From positions 3,406,001-3,470,000 of the forward strand of contig CP097899.1 of the NCBI GenBank assembly GCA_023639215.1: a stretch of DNA of 64,000 nucleotides, given 5' to 3'. The notes beneath the pieces are model-generated. The model had not been told where the DNA came from. It did not search any database and worked only from the letters and a program-made list of their open reading frames with translations. The translations under genes were made by a program, and so were the position numbers. The first letter of the stretch is position 1. Each line of letters opens with the position of its first letter. Source of the DNA: Candidatus Pristimantibacillus lignocellulolyticus (lineage in GTDB: Bacteria > Bacillota > Bacilli > Paenibacillales > Paenibacillaceae). Of the stretch, positions 1-8,461 are shown piece by piece.

Positions 1-2
1 AC

Positions 3-44
3 TATAGTCAAGGAATTATTATGAACTTGCGCCACAACGAATAG
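3..44 (+). CDS. possible 3' end of an upstream gene
   Basis: An open frame enters from the left edge and stops at TAG 42-44, encoding only about 13 residues. It is followed by a terminator-like hairpin at 84-140, which fits the end of a gene on the plus strand. Nothing can be said about function. In related genomes a histidine kinase or response regulator often precedes this type of sugar ABC operon, but that is only context. Confidence 0.25.
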   Translation, partial: YSQGIIMNLRHNE

Positions 45-83
45 TGATACTTTATTTTTGTTTTTTATAACAACTTTTATAGT

Positions 84-140
84 AATAAAACAACAATAAT
101 CGGTAGGAAACGCTACCAAATATTGTTGTTTTATTTTTTT
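84..140 (+). terminator. rho-independent terminator
   Basis: A 13-bp stem (86-98 with 121-133) encloses a second small stem, GGTAG (102-106) with CTACC (113-117), and is followed by a T-rich run. It would end whatever transcript enters the window from the left. Confidence 0.65.
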
Positions 141-202
141 ATGTCGGAAAACCTGTTAATACAGAAGGGAAAAGCGTATTTATATCTTTATTACAATTTT
201 AC

Positions 203-232
203 TTGATATAAAACAATATTTCATGTTACAAT
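203..232 (+). promoter_or_regulatory. sigma-A type promoter of the sugar ABC operon
   Basis: TTGATA at 203-208 and TACAAT at 227-232 are separated by 18 bp. They lie about 45 bp upstream of the AGGGGG ribosome binding site (261-266) of the binding-protein gene. Confidence 0.6.
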
Positions 233-276
233 GTTTTTGTACTTAAAACTGATTACTTCTAGGGGGAATAGTTAGA

Positions 277-1581
277 ATGAGAAAGTATAATAAGACAGTA
301 GCGTTGTTGTTAGTACTATGTTTAACGTTGGTGGCATGTTCATCAGGAAATACTGGTAATAAGAAAAATGAAAGCACTTCCAATGGTGGAGGAGGTTCAA
401 CTAATTCAGGGACTGAAGTTGTAGACTTAAATTTCTGGGTACCATTCAGTGGAACTGATGGCGAGTACATGGAAAACATGGTAAAAGCTTATAACGAATC
501 ACAATCAGAAGTTAATGTTAAATTCATGAATAGTAACTGGGATAACTATTATCCTAAATTGCAAACTGCACTAGTATCTAATTCTGCTCCAGATGTAGCA
601 GTAGCTCACGTATCTAAGCTAGCTAGCTTGATGCCAACTGAGAAGGTTGCAGTACTTGATGATTTGGCAACTGAAGCAGGTCTTGATTGGTCTACTTTCA
701 GTGAGAATCAATTACAAGCAACAGTGATTGATGGTAAACACTATGCAGTACCATTGGACACTCATGCTGTTATTATGTACTTCAACAAAAAACATTTGAG
801 TGATGCAGGTCTTCTTAACGAAGATGGCACAATTAAAATGGAGCAAACTGCTGAAGGATTCACAGAAATGCTTCGAGCATTGAAAAAGACACTTCCTGCT
901 GATGTATCTCCGTTAATCATTGGTAGTAATAATGTGTTCACGTACTGGATCTGGTATGCACTTGTTAACCAACAAGGTGGTAGCGTATTCACAGACGGTC
1001 AACCGACAGTTAATACACCTGAAGCAAAAGTAGCTATGGAACTTATTAAATCTTGGATTGATGAAGGTTTAGCGCTTCCTGATATCGGCGATCAAAGTTA
1101 CGATATTTTCAAAACTGGTAAAGCAGCTGTAACATTCTCAGGCGTATGGGCTACAGGTAACTTTGAAACGAATAAAGATCTTGATTTTGCAGCAGTTCCA
1201 TTCCCACAATTGTTTGCTCAACCTGCAGCATGGGGTGATTCTCATACGGTGTTTGTTCCTACTCAAGATAATAAAGAAAAACAAGTTGCAGCAGTTAAAT
1301 TTGCTGATTGGTTAGCATCTAATGGACACATGTGGGCAGTTGCTGGTCACGTTCCAGTGAAAACTACGGTACTAGAATCTGAAGCTTATACATCATTACC
1401 ATACCGTTCATCTTATGCTGATGTAATTAATGATGTTGTATATGGACCTAAATTACAAAATCTTGGTTCAATTGAAGATACAATCCTAGAATCTCTAGTT
1501 GAAATTAACTATGGTATGTCTTCTGTTGAAGATGGTCTAGCAAAAGCACAGAAAAATGCAGAAACAATATTGAATAAATAA
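277..1581 (+). CDS. sugar ABC transporter substrate-binding lipoprotein
   Basis: This is the extracellular binding component of a carbohydrate ABC importer (UgpB/MalE-like family 1, COG1653). Residues 1-21 form a lipoprotein signal peptide with lipobox LVAC (Cys21), followed by a Ser/Gly/Asn-rich linker and a mature domain of about 390 residues, the usual size. The start is supported by AGGGGG at 261-266 and a good promoter upstream. It is the first gene of an operon with two permeases and a GH2 glycosidase, which points to an oligosaccharide or beta-glycoside ligand. No ATPase gene is present; such importers commonly share a general MsmX-type ATPase encoded elsewhere. The exact sugar cannot be read from the sequence. 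Confidence 0.9.
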   Translation: MRKYNKTVALLLVLCLTLVACSSGNTGNKKNESTSNGGGGSTNSGTEVVDLNFWVPFSGTDGEYMENMVKAYNESQSEVNVKFMNSNWDNYYPKLQTALVSNSAPDVAVAHVSKLASLMPTEKVAVLDDLATEAGLDWSTFSENQLQATVIDGKHYAVPLDTHAVIMYFNKKHLSDAGLLNEDGTIKMEQTAEGFTEMLRALKKTLPADVSPLIIGSNNVFTYWIWYALVNQQGGSVFTDGQPTVNTPEAKVAMELIKSWIDEGLALPDIGDQSYDIFKTGKAAVTFSGVWATGNFETNKDLDFAAVPFPQLFAQPAAWGDSHTVFVPTQDNKEKQVAAVKFADWLASNGHMWAVAGHVPVKTTVLESEAYTSLPYRSSYADVINDVVYGPKLQNLGSIEDTILESLVEINYGMSSVEDGLAKAQKNAETILNK

Positions 1582-1593
1582 TTATGTTGATGC

Positions 1594-1629
1594 GAATGGT
1601 GTGAAGCGTTATAACGATTCACACCATTC
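1594..1629 (+). terminator. intercistronic hairpin between binding protein and permeases
   Basis: A perfect 12-bp inverted repeat (1594-1605 with 1618-1629) with a 12-nt loop lies between the binding-protein stop and the ribosome binding site of the first permease. It lacks a long T-run. In sugar ABC operons such hairpins commonly stabilise or partly terminate the message, so that more binding protein than permease is made. Confidence 0.6.
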
Positions 1630-1650
1630 CTTTAAAGGAGTGAGATATCA

Positions 1651-2526
1651 TTGAAACTTACAAGACTCCGTTCTTATAAATCGCTTATGGCTGCTCTTAT
1701 ATTTTTGGCGCCGTTTATGATTTTGTATGTATGGTTTTGGATTTATCCGATATTTAAAGGTTTTATTTCTAGTTTTAATAGCGGAATTTTTGGTGGCAAG
1801 CAGAATTTTGTAGGCTTGGATAACTATTCATTTATGTTATCTGATCCGAAGTTTTGGTCATCATTTGGAAATACCATTTACTTCATTGTTATATCGACAC
1901 CGGCAATCGTAGTTCTCGGTCTTATACTAGCTTTATTAGTAAATATGAAATTAAAAGGTACAACCATTTTAAGAACAGTATACTTTATGCCTTTTATGTT
2001 ATCTGTATCGGTTATGGGTAGTATCTGGATGTTTATATTACAATCTCGAACTGGGCTAATCTCAGAGATTACAAGATCACTTGGAATGAAAGAGATATCC
2101 TTCTTAGGAAGCTGGGAAATGGGATGGATGTCAATTCTCATTGCTACCATCTGGTGGACTGTTGGATTTAATATGATGCTATTTTTAGCTGGATTACAAG
2201 AGATACCAGAAGATATTTATGAAGCATCTGATATTGATGGCGCTGGTGGCTGGAAAAAGTTCTGGTACATTACAATGCCTTCATTAAAAGGGGTAACAGC
2301 TCTAGTTATTATTTTGCAATCGATAGCATCCTTTAAATTATTTGGTCAAACTTGGTTAATAACGAAGGGCGGTCCAGGTACTACGACAACTCCGCTCGTA
2401 CACTATATTTATCAAATCGCATTTAGACAATGGGATATGGGTTATGCATCAGCGGTATCATTTGTACTGTTTTTAACAATCGCATTTATTTCACTGATAC
2501 AATTTAAGTTTTTGATGAAAGATTAA
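1651..2526 (+). CDS. sugar ABC transporter permease (MalF/UgpA type)
   Basis: This is the inner-membrane permease of the carbohydrate importer, with about six hydrophobic membrane segments. The EAA loop that contacts the ATPase is visible as EASDIDGAGGWKKFWYITMP. The start is TTG 1651, supported by AAAGGAG at 1634-1640. Its length of 291 residues is normal for the family. It lies between the binding protein and a second permease, with only 19 bp to the latter, so the two permeases are co-translated and presumably form a heterodimer. Confidence 0.9.
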   Translation: MKLTRLRSYKSLMAALIFLAPFMILYVWFWIYPIFKGFISSFNSGIFGGKQNFVGLDNYSFMLSDPKFWSSFGNTIYFIVISTPAIVVLGLILALLVNMKLKGTTILRTVYFMPFMLSVSVMGSIWMFILQSRTGLISEITRSLGMKEISFLGSWEMGWMSILIATIWWTVGFNMMLFLAGLQEIPEDIYEASDIDGAGGWKKFWYITMPSLKGVTALVIILQSIASFKLFGQTWLITKGGPGTTTTPLVHYIYQIAFRQWDMGYASAVSFVLFLTIAFISLIQFKFLMKD

Positions 2527-2545
2527 GGAAAAGAGGTTGAATGAA

Positions 2546-3385
2546 GTGCTAATAATTCAACGAAGCAAGTTAAGTAGAATCATGTCTTACTTCTTTGCGT
2601 ATTTCTTCGCAGCTATTATGTTATTGCCATTAATATGGATGGTATTGTCTGCGTTCAAAGAACCAGGATCTACTGTTACTGTTGTGAAAAATTTGATCGC
2701 ACCACCCTTTACATTGGAAAGCTTCGCACGAGTACTGAAACCAGATGGAACAGCTATGATGTGGCGTTGGACACTCAACAGTGTATTAGTAGGATTAGTA
2801 CAGACGGCGATTACTATAGTATTAAGTTCATGGGCAGCGTATGCGGTATCTCGTATCCCATTCAAAGGTAAAACATTCGTATTTGCACTTATTCTTGCCG
2901 GTATGATGGTTCCGATGGAATCTATCGTCGTTCCTCTATTCGAGATGATCGCCGATCTTGGTTGGGTTAATAGTTATAATGCATTGATCTGGCCGGGAAT
3001 GATGTTACCACTTGCATTTCTAATACTGAAACAATTTATCGATCAACTGCCGAATGAATTGCTTGAAGCAGCGAGAATTGATGGTGCAGGAACATTCCGT
3101 ATTTGGTGGTCCATTATATGGCCGTTATCAACTAGCTCAATGGCTGCTGTAGGGATATTCATTTTCATCTCTTCTTGGAATAACTTGTTATGGCCAATGT
3201 TAGTAGCTCAAGAAACATCGATGATGACACTACCAGTAGGTATCCCAACATTCCAAAGTACATTTGCCACAGACTTGGCAGTACCTATGGCATCGAATGT
3301 TCTAGCTAGTTTACCAGCGCTAATCGTATTTTTATTGTTCCAAAGAAATATTATTAAAGGAATTTCCATGACAGGAATTAAATAG
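2546..3385 (+). CDS. sugar ABC transporter permease (MalG/UgpE type)
   Basis: This is the second permease subunit, with about six membrane segments and an EAA loop (EAARIDGAGTFRIWWSIIWP). The frame is open from TTG 2537, but that codon touches the AAGAGG ribosome binding site at 2531-2536. GTG 2546, 9 nt downstream of the site, is the better start and gives 279 residues. It pairs with the preceding permease and is followed 11 bp later by the GH2 gene in the same operon. Confidence 0.88.
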   Translation: MLIIQRSKLSRIMSYFFAYFFAAIMLLPLIWMVLSAFKEPGSTVTVVKNLIAPPFTLESFARVLKPDGTAMMWRWTLNSVLVGLVQTAITIVLSSWAAYAVSRIPFKGKTFVFALILAGMMVPMESIVVPLFEMIADLGWVNSYNALIWPGMMLPLAFLILKQFIDQLPNELLEAARIDGAGTFRIWWSIIWPLSTSSMAAVGIFIFISSWNNLLWPMLVAQETSMMTLPVGIPTFQSTFATDLAVPMASNVLASLPALIVFLLFQRNIIKGISMTGIK

Positions 3386-3396
3386 CGGAGGATATT

Positions 3397-6126
3397 ATGA
3401 GACAACAATATAATCTTAATGGATCTTGGGAGTTTCAAATAGATAGTAAAGACATTGGTGAGAGTAATCAATGGCAACGTAATGGATTGCCAACTTCTAC
3501 TGAAGTCAATGTTCCTCATATTTGGCAAACGGACTTAGCGAATGTGCAATATTGTGGAGTAGCTTGGTATCAACGAAAGTTTCAGATCAAGCAACACGAT
3601 AGTCAATTACGTACGCATTTATACTTTGGTGCGGTAGATTTTCAAGCTAGAGTATGGATTAATGATACGTATATTGGCGATCACGAAGGTGGTTTTACTC
3701 CATTCTCATTCGATATTACGGATGCGATAGAGTGGGACGTAGATAATACGATTACGGTGAGGGTATATGATCCTCAAGATAATGCAGAGATACCTATTGG
3801 GAAACAGGGAAGTTGGTATACGCGTATTAGTGGTATTTGGCAGGAAGTGTATATTGAACTTCGTCATGAACAGTACGTACAACAAGTCCATGTTCATCCC
3901 AATATTGATGTGAATGAGATTCAAGTTCAGACATCGATTTACAACATTGGCGATGCGGATATTAGTGTGGAATATGTAATTTACGAACATCAAGATCGTT
4001 CGGAAATTGTGGCAACGACTACTCATGCAATTGAGCAAGCGAATAGTAAAATAACAATCATGATTCCACAAGCGAAATTATGGTGTCCTGAGGAACCGAA
4101 TTTGTATGACCTTGTTGTAAAAATTCTCGACAATGAAACCGGTGCAGTAATAGACGAGTTTGAGACTTATTTTGGAATGCGTAAAATTGATTTCAAAGAA
4201 GGTCAATTGCTATTAAATAATAAACCACTATTTGTTCGCGGAGCTTTAGATCAATCCTATTATCCAGACACTATCTATGTGGCTCCTTCAGATGAATGGA
4301 TGCAGAATGAGATTAAACTCGCTAAAGAAATGGGATTTAACTTATTACGTAAACATATAAAAGTAGAAATACCTCGCTATTTATACTGGGCGGATGCTAT
4401 GGGAATATTGATTTGGGCTGAACCGCCAAATACGGTGAAGTGGAGCGATCAAAGTAAAGCTCGTTTTACTAGTGAGCTGAATGGCATGATTGCTCGTGAT
4501 ATGAATCATCCCTCAATTATTATCTGGTCACTATATAATGAAGAGTGGGGACTAGAATGGGATTTGGCCAATGACCTTGATAAGCAAGCTTATGTACAGC
4601 AAATGTACTATGATGTGAAGTGTCAAGATCCAACTCGTCTAATTTGCGATAACTCTGGTTGGATTCATGTTAAAACTGATGTGAATGATTACCATCGATA
4701 CTTTGCTTTACCGGAACAAATTAATGAGTGGAAAGAAGATATTCACGATTATATGGCTGGTCACCCTGAGCAGAACTATGTAGAAGGATATAAGCCAGAT
4801 GGTCAGCCGATTATCATTTCAGAATTCGGTGTATGGGGATTACCTAGCGTTGAGAAGTTAAAGGCACATTACGGCGAAGAACCATTCTGGTTTAATAATC
4901 AAGGTGACGACACACATCGCGAAGATTTCAAATCACCGCCTAATGCATTCGCTAATTTCGAGAAATATCAACTGGATCGTGTATTTGGTGATATGGAGAA
5001 TTTATCAATAGCGTCACAGAAAAGAATGTATCGTGCTGTCAAATCATTAATTGAAGAGATGCGCAAACATCCTGGCATTAATGGTTACGTTGTAACTGAA
5101 TTTACCGATGTGGAGTGGGAAACTAACGGTTGGTTAGATTACACGCGCAACTTAAAATATGGAATGGAACATGCAGCGGACTTTAACGGTGGAATAATCG
5201 TTATGGCTGACGGCTTGAACCATAACTTACAAGTTGGTCAGCAGCAAGTTATAGATGTTATTATATCCAATCATGATCAAGTAAGCTTAAATGGAGTATT
5301 GCATTGGAAAATTCCGGGAACAGACATCGCAGGTTCGATTGCCATTCAAGAAGGAAATAACACTTATGTGAAGTTAGAAAACGTCATAATGTTTTCCGCA
5401 CCTGACGTAGCAGAGGCAGGATTCTATTCCTTACAACTGAGCTTAATTAGTAATGGAGTTGTCTTAGCGAAAAATGAAGAGGAATTAACGATATCACCGG
5501 TTCAGAAACTCTCTAATGTAAAGGTGCATGCTTATCAGTTACCAGCTGCTTTTGGCCAATCTCTAGTTGAACATGGCGCGATACTGGTAGACTCTATGGA
5601 ATCCGCTCAAATTGTATTATCAGCGAGCTACGATGCTACGATTCAGACATATTATAATAACGGTGGAAAAGTTATTTTCTTAGCTGAACAGGGTGATCAT
5701 ATCGCGGATAAAGGTCAATTTACGTTCCGTGAATTGGTAAAGGGCGAGAGCTGGGATCGTACATCTTCCTTTAACTATGTAGATGTAGACTTCTTTGAGA
5801 ATGTTCCTCTGAAGCAAGAGATGGGCTGGGAAGTGGAAGGATTATATCCTGATTACATTATTCCGTTCAGTAACTACAACAAACTAGGTGGAACCATGGG
5901 AAGAATCGTATATATGTTTGGTAACGACCATATCCCTAGATCTACTCAAGTGATTTCTGGATATTTCCAAGGTTGGATTGGTCAAGCTGGTGGATCTATG
6001 ATCGCTAAGAAAAGTGGAGATGCCAATCTGATTCTAACAACTTGGAAACTAATTAATACGTATGGACAACAACCTATTGCTACACAAATTGTACATGAAC
6101 TTATTCATAACGGGATTAAAGCTTAA
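3397..6126 (+). CDS. glycoside hydrolase family 2 (beta-galactosidase/beta-glucuronidase-like)
   Basis: This is a GH2 enzyme of 909 residues that hydrolyses beta-glycosides by a retaining mechanism. It has an N-terminal jelly-roll sugar-binding domain (about 1-170), an Ig-like domain (about 170-260) and a TIM barrel (about 265-620). The acid/base pair is Asn381-Glu382 in WSLYNEEWG, and the probable nucleophile is Glu476 in IISEFGVWG. The C-terminal 290 residues are an accessory region whose fold I do not recognise. No signal peptide is seen, so it should act in the cytoplasm on sugars imported by the ABC transporter encoded just upstream. The ribosome binding site is GCGGAGG. Specificity (galactoside, glucuronide or mannoside) is not decidable by eye. 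Confidence 0.88.
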   Translation: MRQQYNLNGSWEFQIDSKDIGESNQWQRNGLPTSTEVNVPHIWQTDLANVQYCGVAWYQRKFQIKQHDSQLRTHLYFGAVDFQARVWINDTYIGDHEGGFTPFSFDITDAIEWDVDNTITVRVYDPQDNAEIPIGKQGSWYTRISGIWQEVYIELRHEQYVQQVHVHPNIDVNEIQVQTSIYNIGDADISVEYVIYEHQDRSEIVATTTHAIEQANSKITIMIPQAKLWCPEEPNLYDLVVKILDNETGAVIDEFETYFGMRKIDFKEGQLLLNNKPLFVRGALDQSYYPDTIYVAPSDEWMQNEIKLAKEMGFNLLRKHIKVEIPRYLYWADAMGILIWAEPPNTVKWSDQSKARFTSELNGMIARDMNHPSIIIWSLYNEEWGLEWDLANDLDKQAYVQQMYYDVKCQDPTRLICDNSGWIHVKTDVNDYHRYFALPEQINEWKEDIHDYMAGHPEQNYVEGYKPDGQPIIISEFGVWGLPSVEKLKAHYGEEPFWFNNQGDDTHREDFKSPPNAFANFEKYQLDRVFGDMENLSIASQKRMYRAVKSLIEEMRKHPGINGYVVTEFTDVEWETNGWLDYTRNLKYGMEHAADFNGGIIVMADGLNHNLQVGQQQVIDVIISNHDQVSLNGVLHWKIPGTDIAGSIAIQEGNNTYVKLENVIMFSAPDVAEAGFYSLQLSLISNGVVLAKNEEELTISPVQKLSNVKVHAYQLPAAFGQSLVEHGAILVDSMESAQIVLSASYDATIQTYYNNGGKVIFLAEQGDHIADKGQFTFRELVKGESWDRTSSFNYVDVDFFENVPLKQEMGWEVEGLYPDYIIPFSNYNKLGGTMGRIVYMFGNDHIPRSTQVISGYFQGWIGQAGGSMIAKKSGDANLILTTWKLINTYGQQPIATQIVHELIHNGIKA

Positions 6127-6182
6127 AGATTACAGAATATAACTATATGAAGCGTAATGCTTAACATGCAAAAGATCATGAG

Positions 6183-6217
6183 CAGTTGCTGAATAATACT
6201 CGGCAACTGTTTTTTTG
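6183..6217 (+). terminator. terminator of the ABC/GH2 operon
   Basis: The stem CAGTTGC (6183-6189) with GCAACTG (6203-6209) is extended by two further pairs and followed by a run of T at 6210-6217. Confidence 0.85.
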
Positions 6218-6331
6218 TAATTAGACAATATTTATTCAGACAAGCTAGGTAATGCCCCGTTCATTCTCACAATCTATGAATATATTATTATGTATGATTA
6301 ATGCATAAATTTTTCATCGGGGGTGAGCGCA

Positions 6332-6646
6332 ATGGAATTTATTTTCGATAATGAGATATACCTTCTTGTGAAGCAATATATTGAACCAGAGATGCTAATT
6401 GTTGTTCCTACATTGTTGTTTCTAGGATGGATGATGAAATCCACTCCGAAAGTGCCTGATTGGCTAATCCCTTATATTAATACGGTAGTAGGCATTTTAG
6501 CAGGTATTGCAATGACTCCGTCCATCGTTGATGGTATTATTCAAGGTGTTCTAGTGTCGGCAATGTCCGTCCTTATTTACAATTTATATCGCCAGTGGAA
6601 ACATAAAAAAGGAAAAGATTCTAACAGTGATTCTGATCAGATCTAA
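6332..6646 (+). CDS. small membrane protein, phage-holin-like
   Basis: This is a protein of 104 residues (107 if GTG 6323 is used) with two or three hydrophobic segments (about residues 20-38, 50-68 and 70-88) and a charged, Lys/Ser/Asp-rich C-terminal tail. Its size and layout resemble small holin-family proteins of Firmicute phages. There is no neighbouring phage or lysin gene, so a lytic role is not supported. ATG 6332 is preferred because GGGGGTGAG lies at a normal distance upstream. It is a single-gene unit, convergent with the MFS gene across a shared hairpin. Confidence 0.6.
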   Translation: MEFIFDNEIYLLVKQYIEPEMLIVVPTLLFLGWMMKSTPKVPDWLIPYINTVVGILAGIAMTPSIVDGIIQGVLVSAMSVLIYNLYRQWKHKKGKDSNSDSDQI

Positions 6647-6667
6647 TAAAATAATTGCCATAGAAAA

Positions 6668-6712
6668 CAGCACCTCCATTCGTTAGTGAGTAATTAACGA
6701 TTGGAGGTGCTG
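6668..6712. terminator. bidirectional terminator between convergent genes
   Basis: An 11-bp stem (6668-6678 with 6702-6712) encloses an inner 5-bp stem, CGTTA (6681-6685) with TAACG (6695-6699). Short T-runs follow on the minus-strand side. It separates the holin-like gene from the MFS gene. Confidence 0.7.
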
Positions 6713-6766
6713 CTTCATATGCTTAATTCTATTTTCGGCTATTTTGATCGAAGTTACAAAACACCA

Positions 6767-7972
6767 TTAATTTGAAGGTGCAGTCAAGTATTTACGCCCA
6801 GTTGTAGCTGAAAGGATAAAGCATAAGAATAAGACGACGCCTGCTAAAAGATAAGGATAATCAATATTAATATCGTACAGCATACCAGCAATAATTGGAC
6901 CAAGAATATTACCAAGACTTGTGTAAGCTGAATTTAAACCAGCAACATAACCTTGTTCGTTCGTAGTCATCTTCGACATCAATGTACCTAAAGCGGGTCT
7001 AAGAATATCCATTGCCAAAAATACAAGGAAAGTTACTGCGAATATAAGCCAGTATTTATGGACAAATAGCGTTAATACAATGAATAAGGCTGATCCAAAG
7101 AGACAGGCAGTGATAACTTTGAATTCACCAAATTTGTTCAATATGGCGCCAAATGCGGTAGCTTGAATGACGGCGCCAGCGATTGAGCCGAATGTAATAA
7201 TATATGCGATATCGACGGTACTAAATCCGAATTTGTCATTAACATATAGTGTAAAGACCGTCTCGAAATTTGCAAGCCCGAACGATGCGATGAAAATAAT
7301 GACTAAACTCATGAAGTAAGGTTCTTTTACTGAAAGTGCAAGTTGTTTCCAAAGCGGTATGGAAGCTTTATCATCAGGTAATGATTCTGCGACATCTTTA
7401 TCAGCAATTTCTACTCGAGCAGGTAAAAATATAAAAGTAATTATTGCAGCGATTAGTCCAGCAATTGCAGCACCATAGAATGGAATTCTTACGCCATATT
7501 GGGCTACGAATCCACCGATACCTGGTCCGATGATGAAGCCAGTTGTTATTGCAGCATTAATAAAGCCCATTCCTTGCGCGCGTTCTTCCTTAGTTGTAAC
7601 ATCAGCCGCATAAGCAAGTACTGCTGGCATTATTAAAGCAGCACCCACTCCTCCAAGCGCTCGTGCAATAAATAGTAAGGGTATATTATTAGATGCTCCA
7701 AATATCCATTCAGCTAATGCGAAAACAAGCATTCCGGTAATAATGACCGGTTTTCTGCCGAGACGATCTGAAATTCTACCAGCAATCGGTGAGAAGATGA
7801 GTTGAGAAATTGAAAAGGTAGCAACCATAAGTCCGATTTGGCTACCGCTTATATGCAATAGCTCCATATATTTGGGTAAGATTGGGATGACTAGTCCAAT
7901 CCCGACAAAGACAATAAAAATGTTGATCATTAATAATAGGATTGACCCACGATTACGTAATAATAAAGCCAT
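6767..7972 (-). CDS. MFS multidrug-type efflux transporter
   Basis: This is a 12-helix major facilitator family protein of 401 residues. It carries the loop 2-3 motif GRISDRLGRKP and the antiporter motif C (GFIIGPGIGGF), which places it among drug/proton antiporters of the Bmr/NorA/TetA group (DHA1). The frame extends upstream to 8017, but the ribosome binding site GGAGG lies just before the ATG at 7972 (protein starting MALLLRNRG), so the shorter start is used. It is monocistronic and transcribed against the flanking sugar genes. The substrate is unknown. Confidence 0.85.
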   Translation of the reverse strand: MALLLRNRGSILLLMINIFIVFVGIGLVIPILPKYMELLHISGSQIGLMVATFSISQLIFSPIAGRISDRLGRKPVIITGMLVFALAEWIFGASNNIPLLFIARALGGVGAALIMPAVLAYAADVTTKEERAQGMGFINAAITTGFIIGPGIGGFVAQYGVRIPFYGAAIAGLIAAIITFIFLPARVEIADKDVAESLPDDKASIPLWKQLALSVKEPYFMSLVIIFIASFGLANFETVFTLYVNDKFGFSTVDIAYIITFGSIAGAVIQATAFGAILNKFGEFKVITACLFGSALFIVLTLFVHKYWLIFAVTFLVFLAMDILRPALGTLMSKMTTNEQGYVAGLNSAYTSLGNILGPIIAGMLYDINIDYPYLLAGVVLFLCFILSATTGRKYLTAPSN

Positions 7973-8145
7973 AATAAACCTCCAAATGATGTAAAAACTG
8001 AAATTAGGTAACCGCATGACTTGATATTGATAGCATGGACTTTTTCTGCATAATCATTGCAATAGTCGAAAGGTAAATATTGCAACAGAACTATACTCTA
8101 CCGGTAAGCATATAATAAGCAAACAGTAGAGAGGGGGGATTATTG

Positions 8146-8235
8146 ATGAAGAGAAGAACAGTGACTATCATTTCACTTGTTTTATACGGCATCGCTATTA
8201 TTACGTTAATAACCTCTTATTGTCTCAATAAATAG
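8146..8235 (+). CDS. 29-residue single-pass membrane micro-protein
   Basis: This short open frame has an N-terminal Lys-Arg-Arg, one hydrophobic helix (about residues 7-25) and a short polar tail ending CLNK. It has an almost ideal ribosome binding site (GAGAGGGGGG, 8129-8138) 7 nt before the ATG, and a TATAAT box at 8111-8116. Downstream, an imperfect hairpin (8383-8405) with a T-rich tail could terminate it. It sits divergently from the MFS transporter, so it might be a regulator or partner of that transporter, but this is inference. I recognise no family. Confidence 0.5.
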   Translation: MKRRTVTIISLVLYGIAIITLITSYCLNK

Positions 8236-8380
8236 TCTTAAGTACATTAATTCTTTGTGTGAATAACAAAAATTCCATAATATGCTCACAAATGTAATCT
8301 GATATGTTATTGTAAAATAAATCATATGATAACGCATTCATTTTTACCAGAAGTGGCATTACTAACTGGTTAACACATAC

Positions 8381-8414
8381 AGCCTCGGATTCTATTGATC
8401 TGAGGTTATTTTAT
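8381..8414 (+). terminator. probable terminator before the GH95 gene
   Basis: The imperfect stem CCTCGGAT (8383-8390) with ATCTGAGG (8398-8405) is followed by TTATTTTAT. It may end the micro-ORF transcript or attenuate the next gene. Confidence 0.45.
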
Positions 8415-8461
8415 GTTCTAGACATATCAACAAAAATATTCTACAGGAGCTTGTGATAACT

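Noticed and set aside
6332..6646. Prophage remnant suggested by the holin-like gene
   Set aside because: No lysin, integrase, structural or attachment sequences are nearby; the gene is isolated with its own hairpin terminator.
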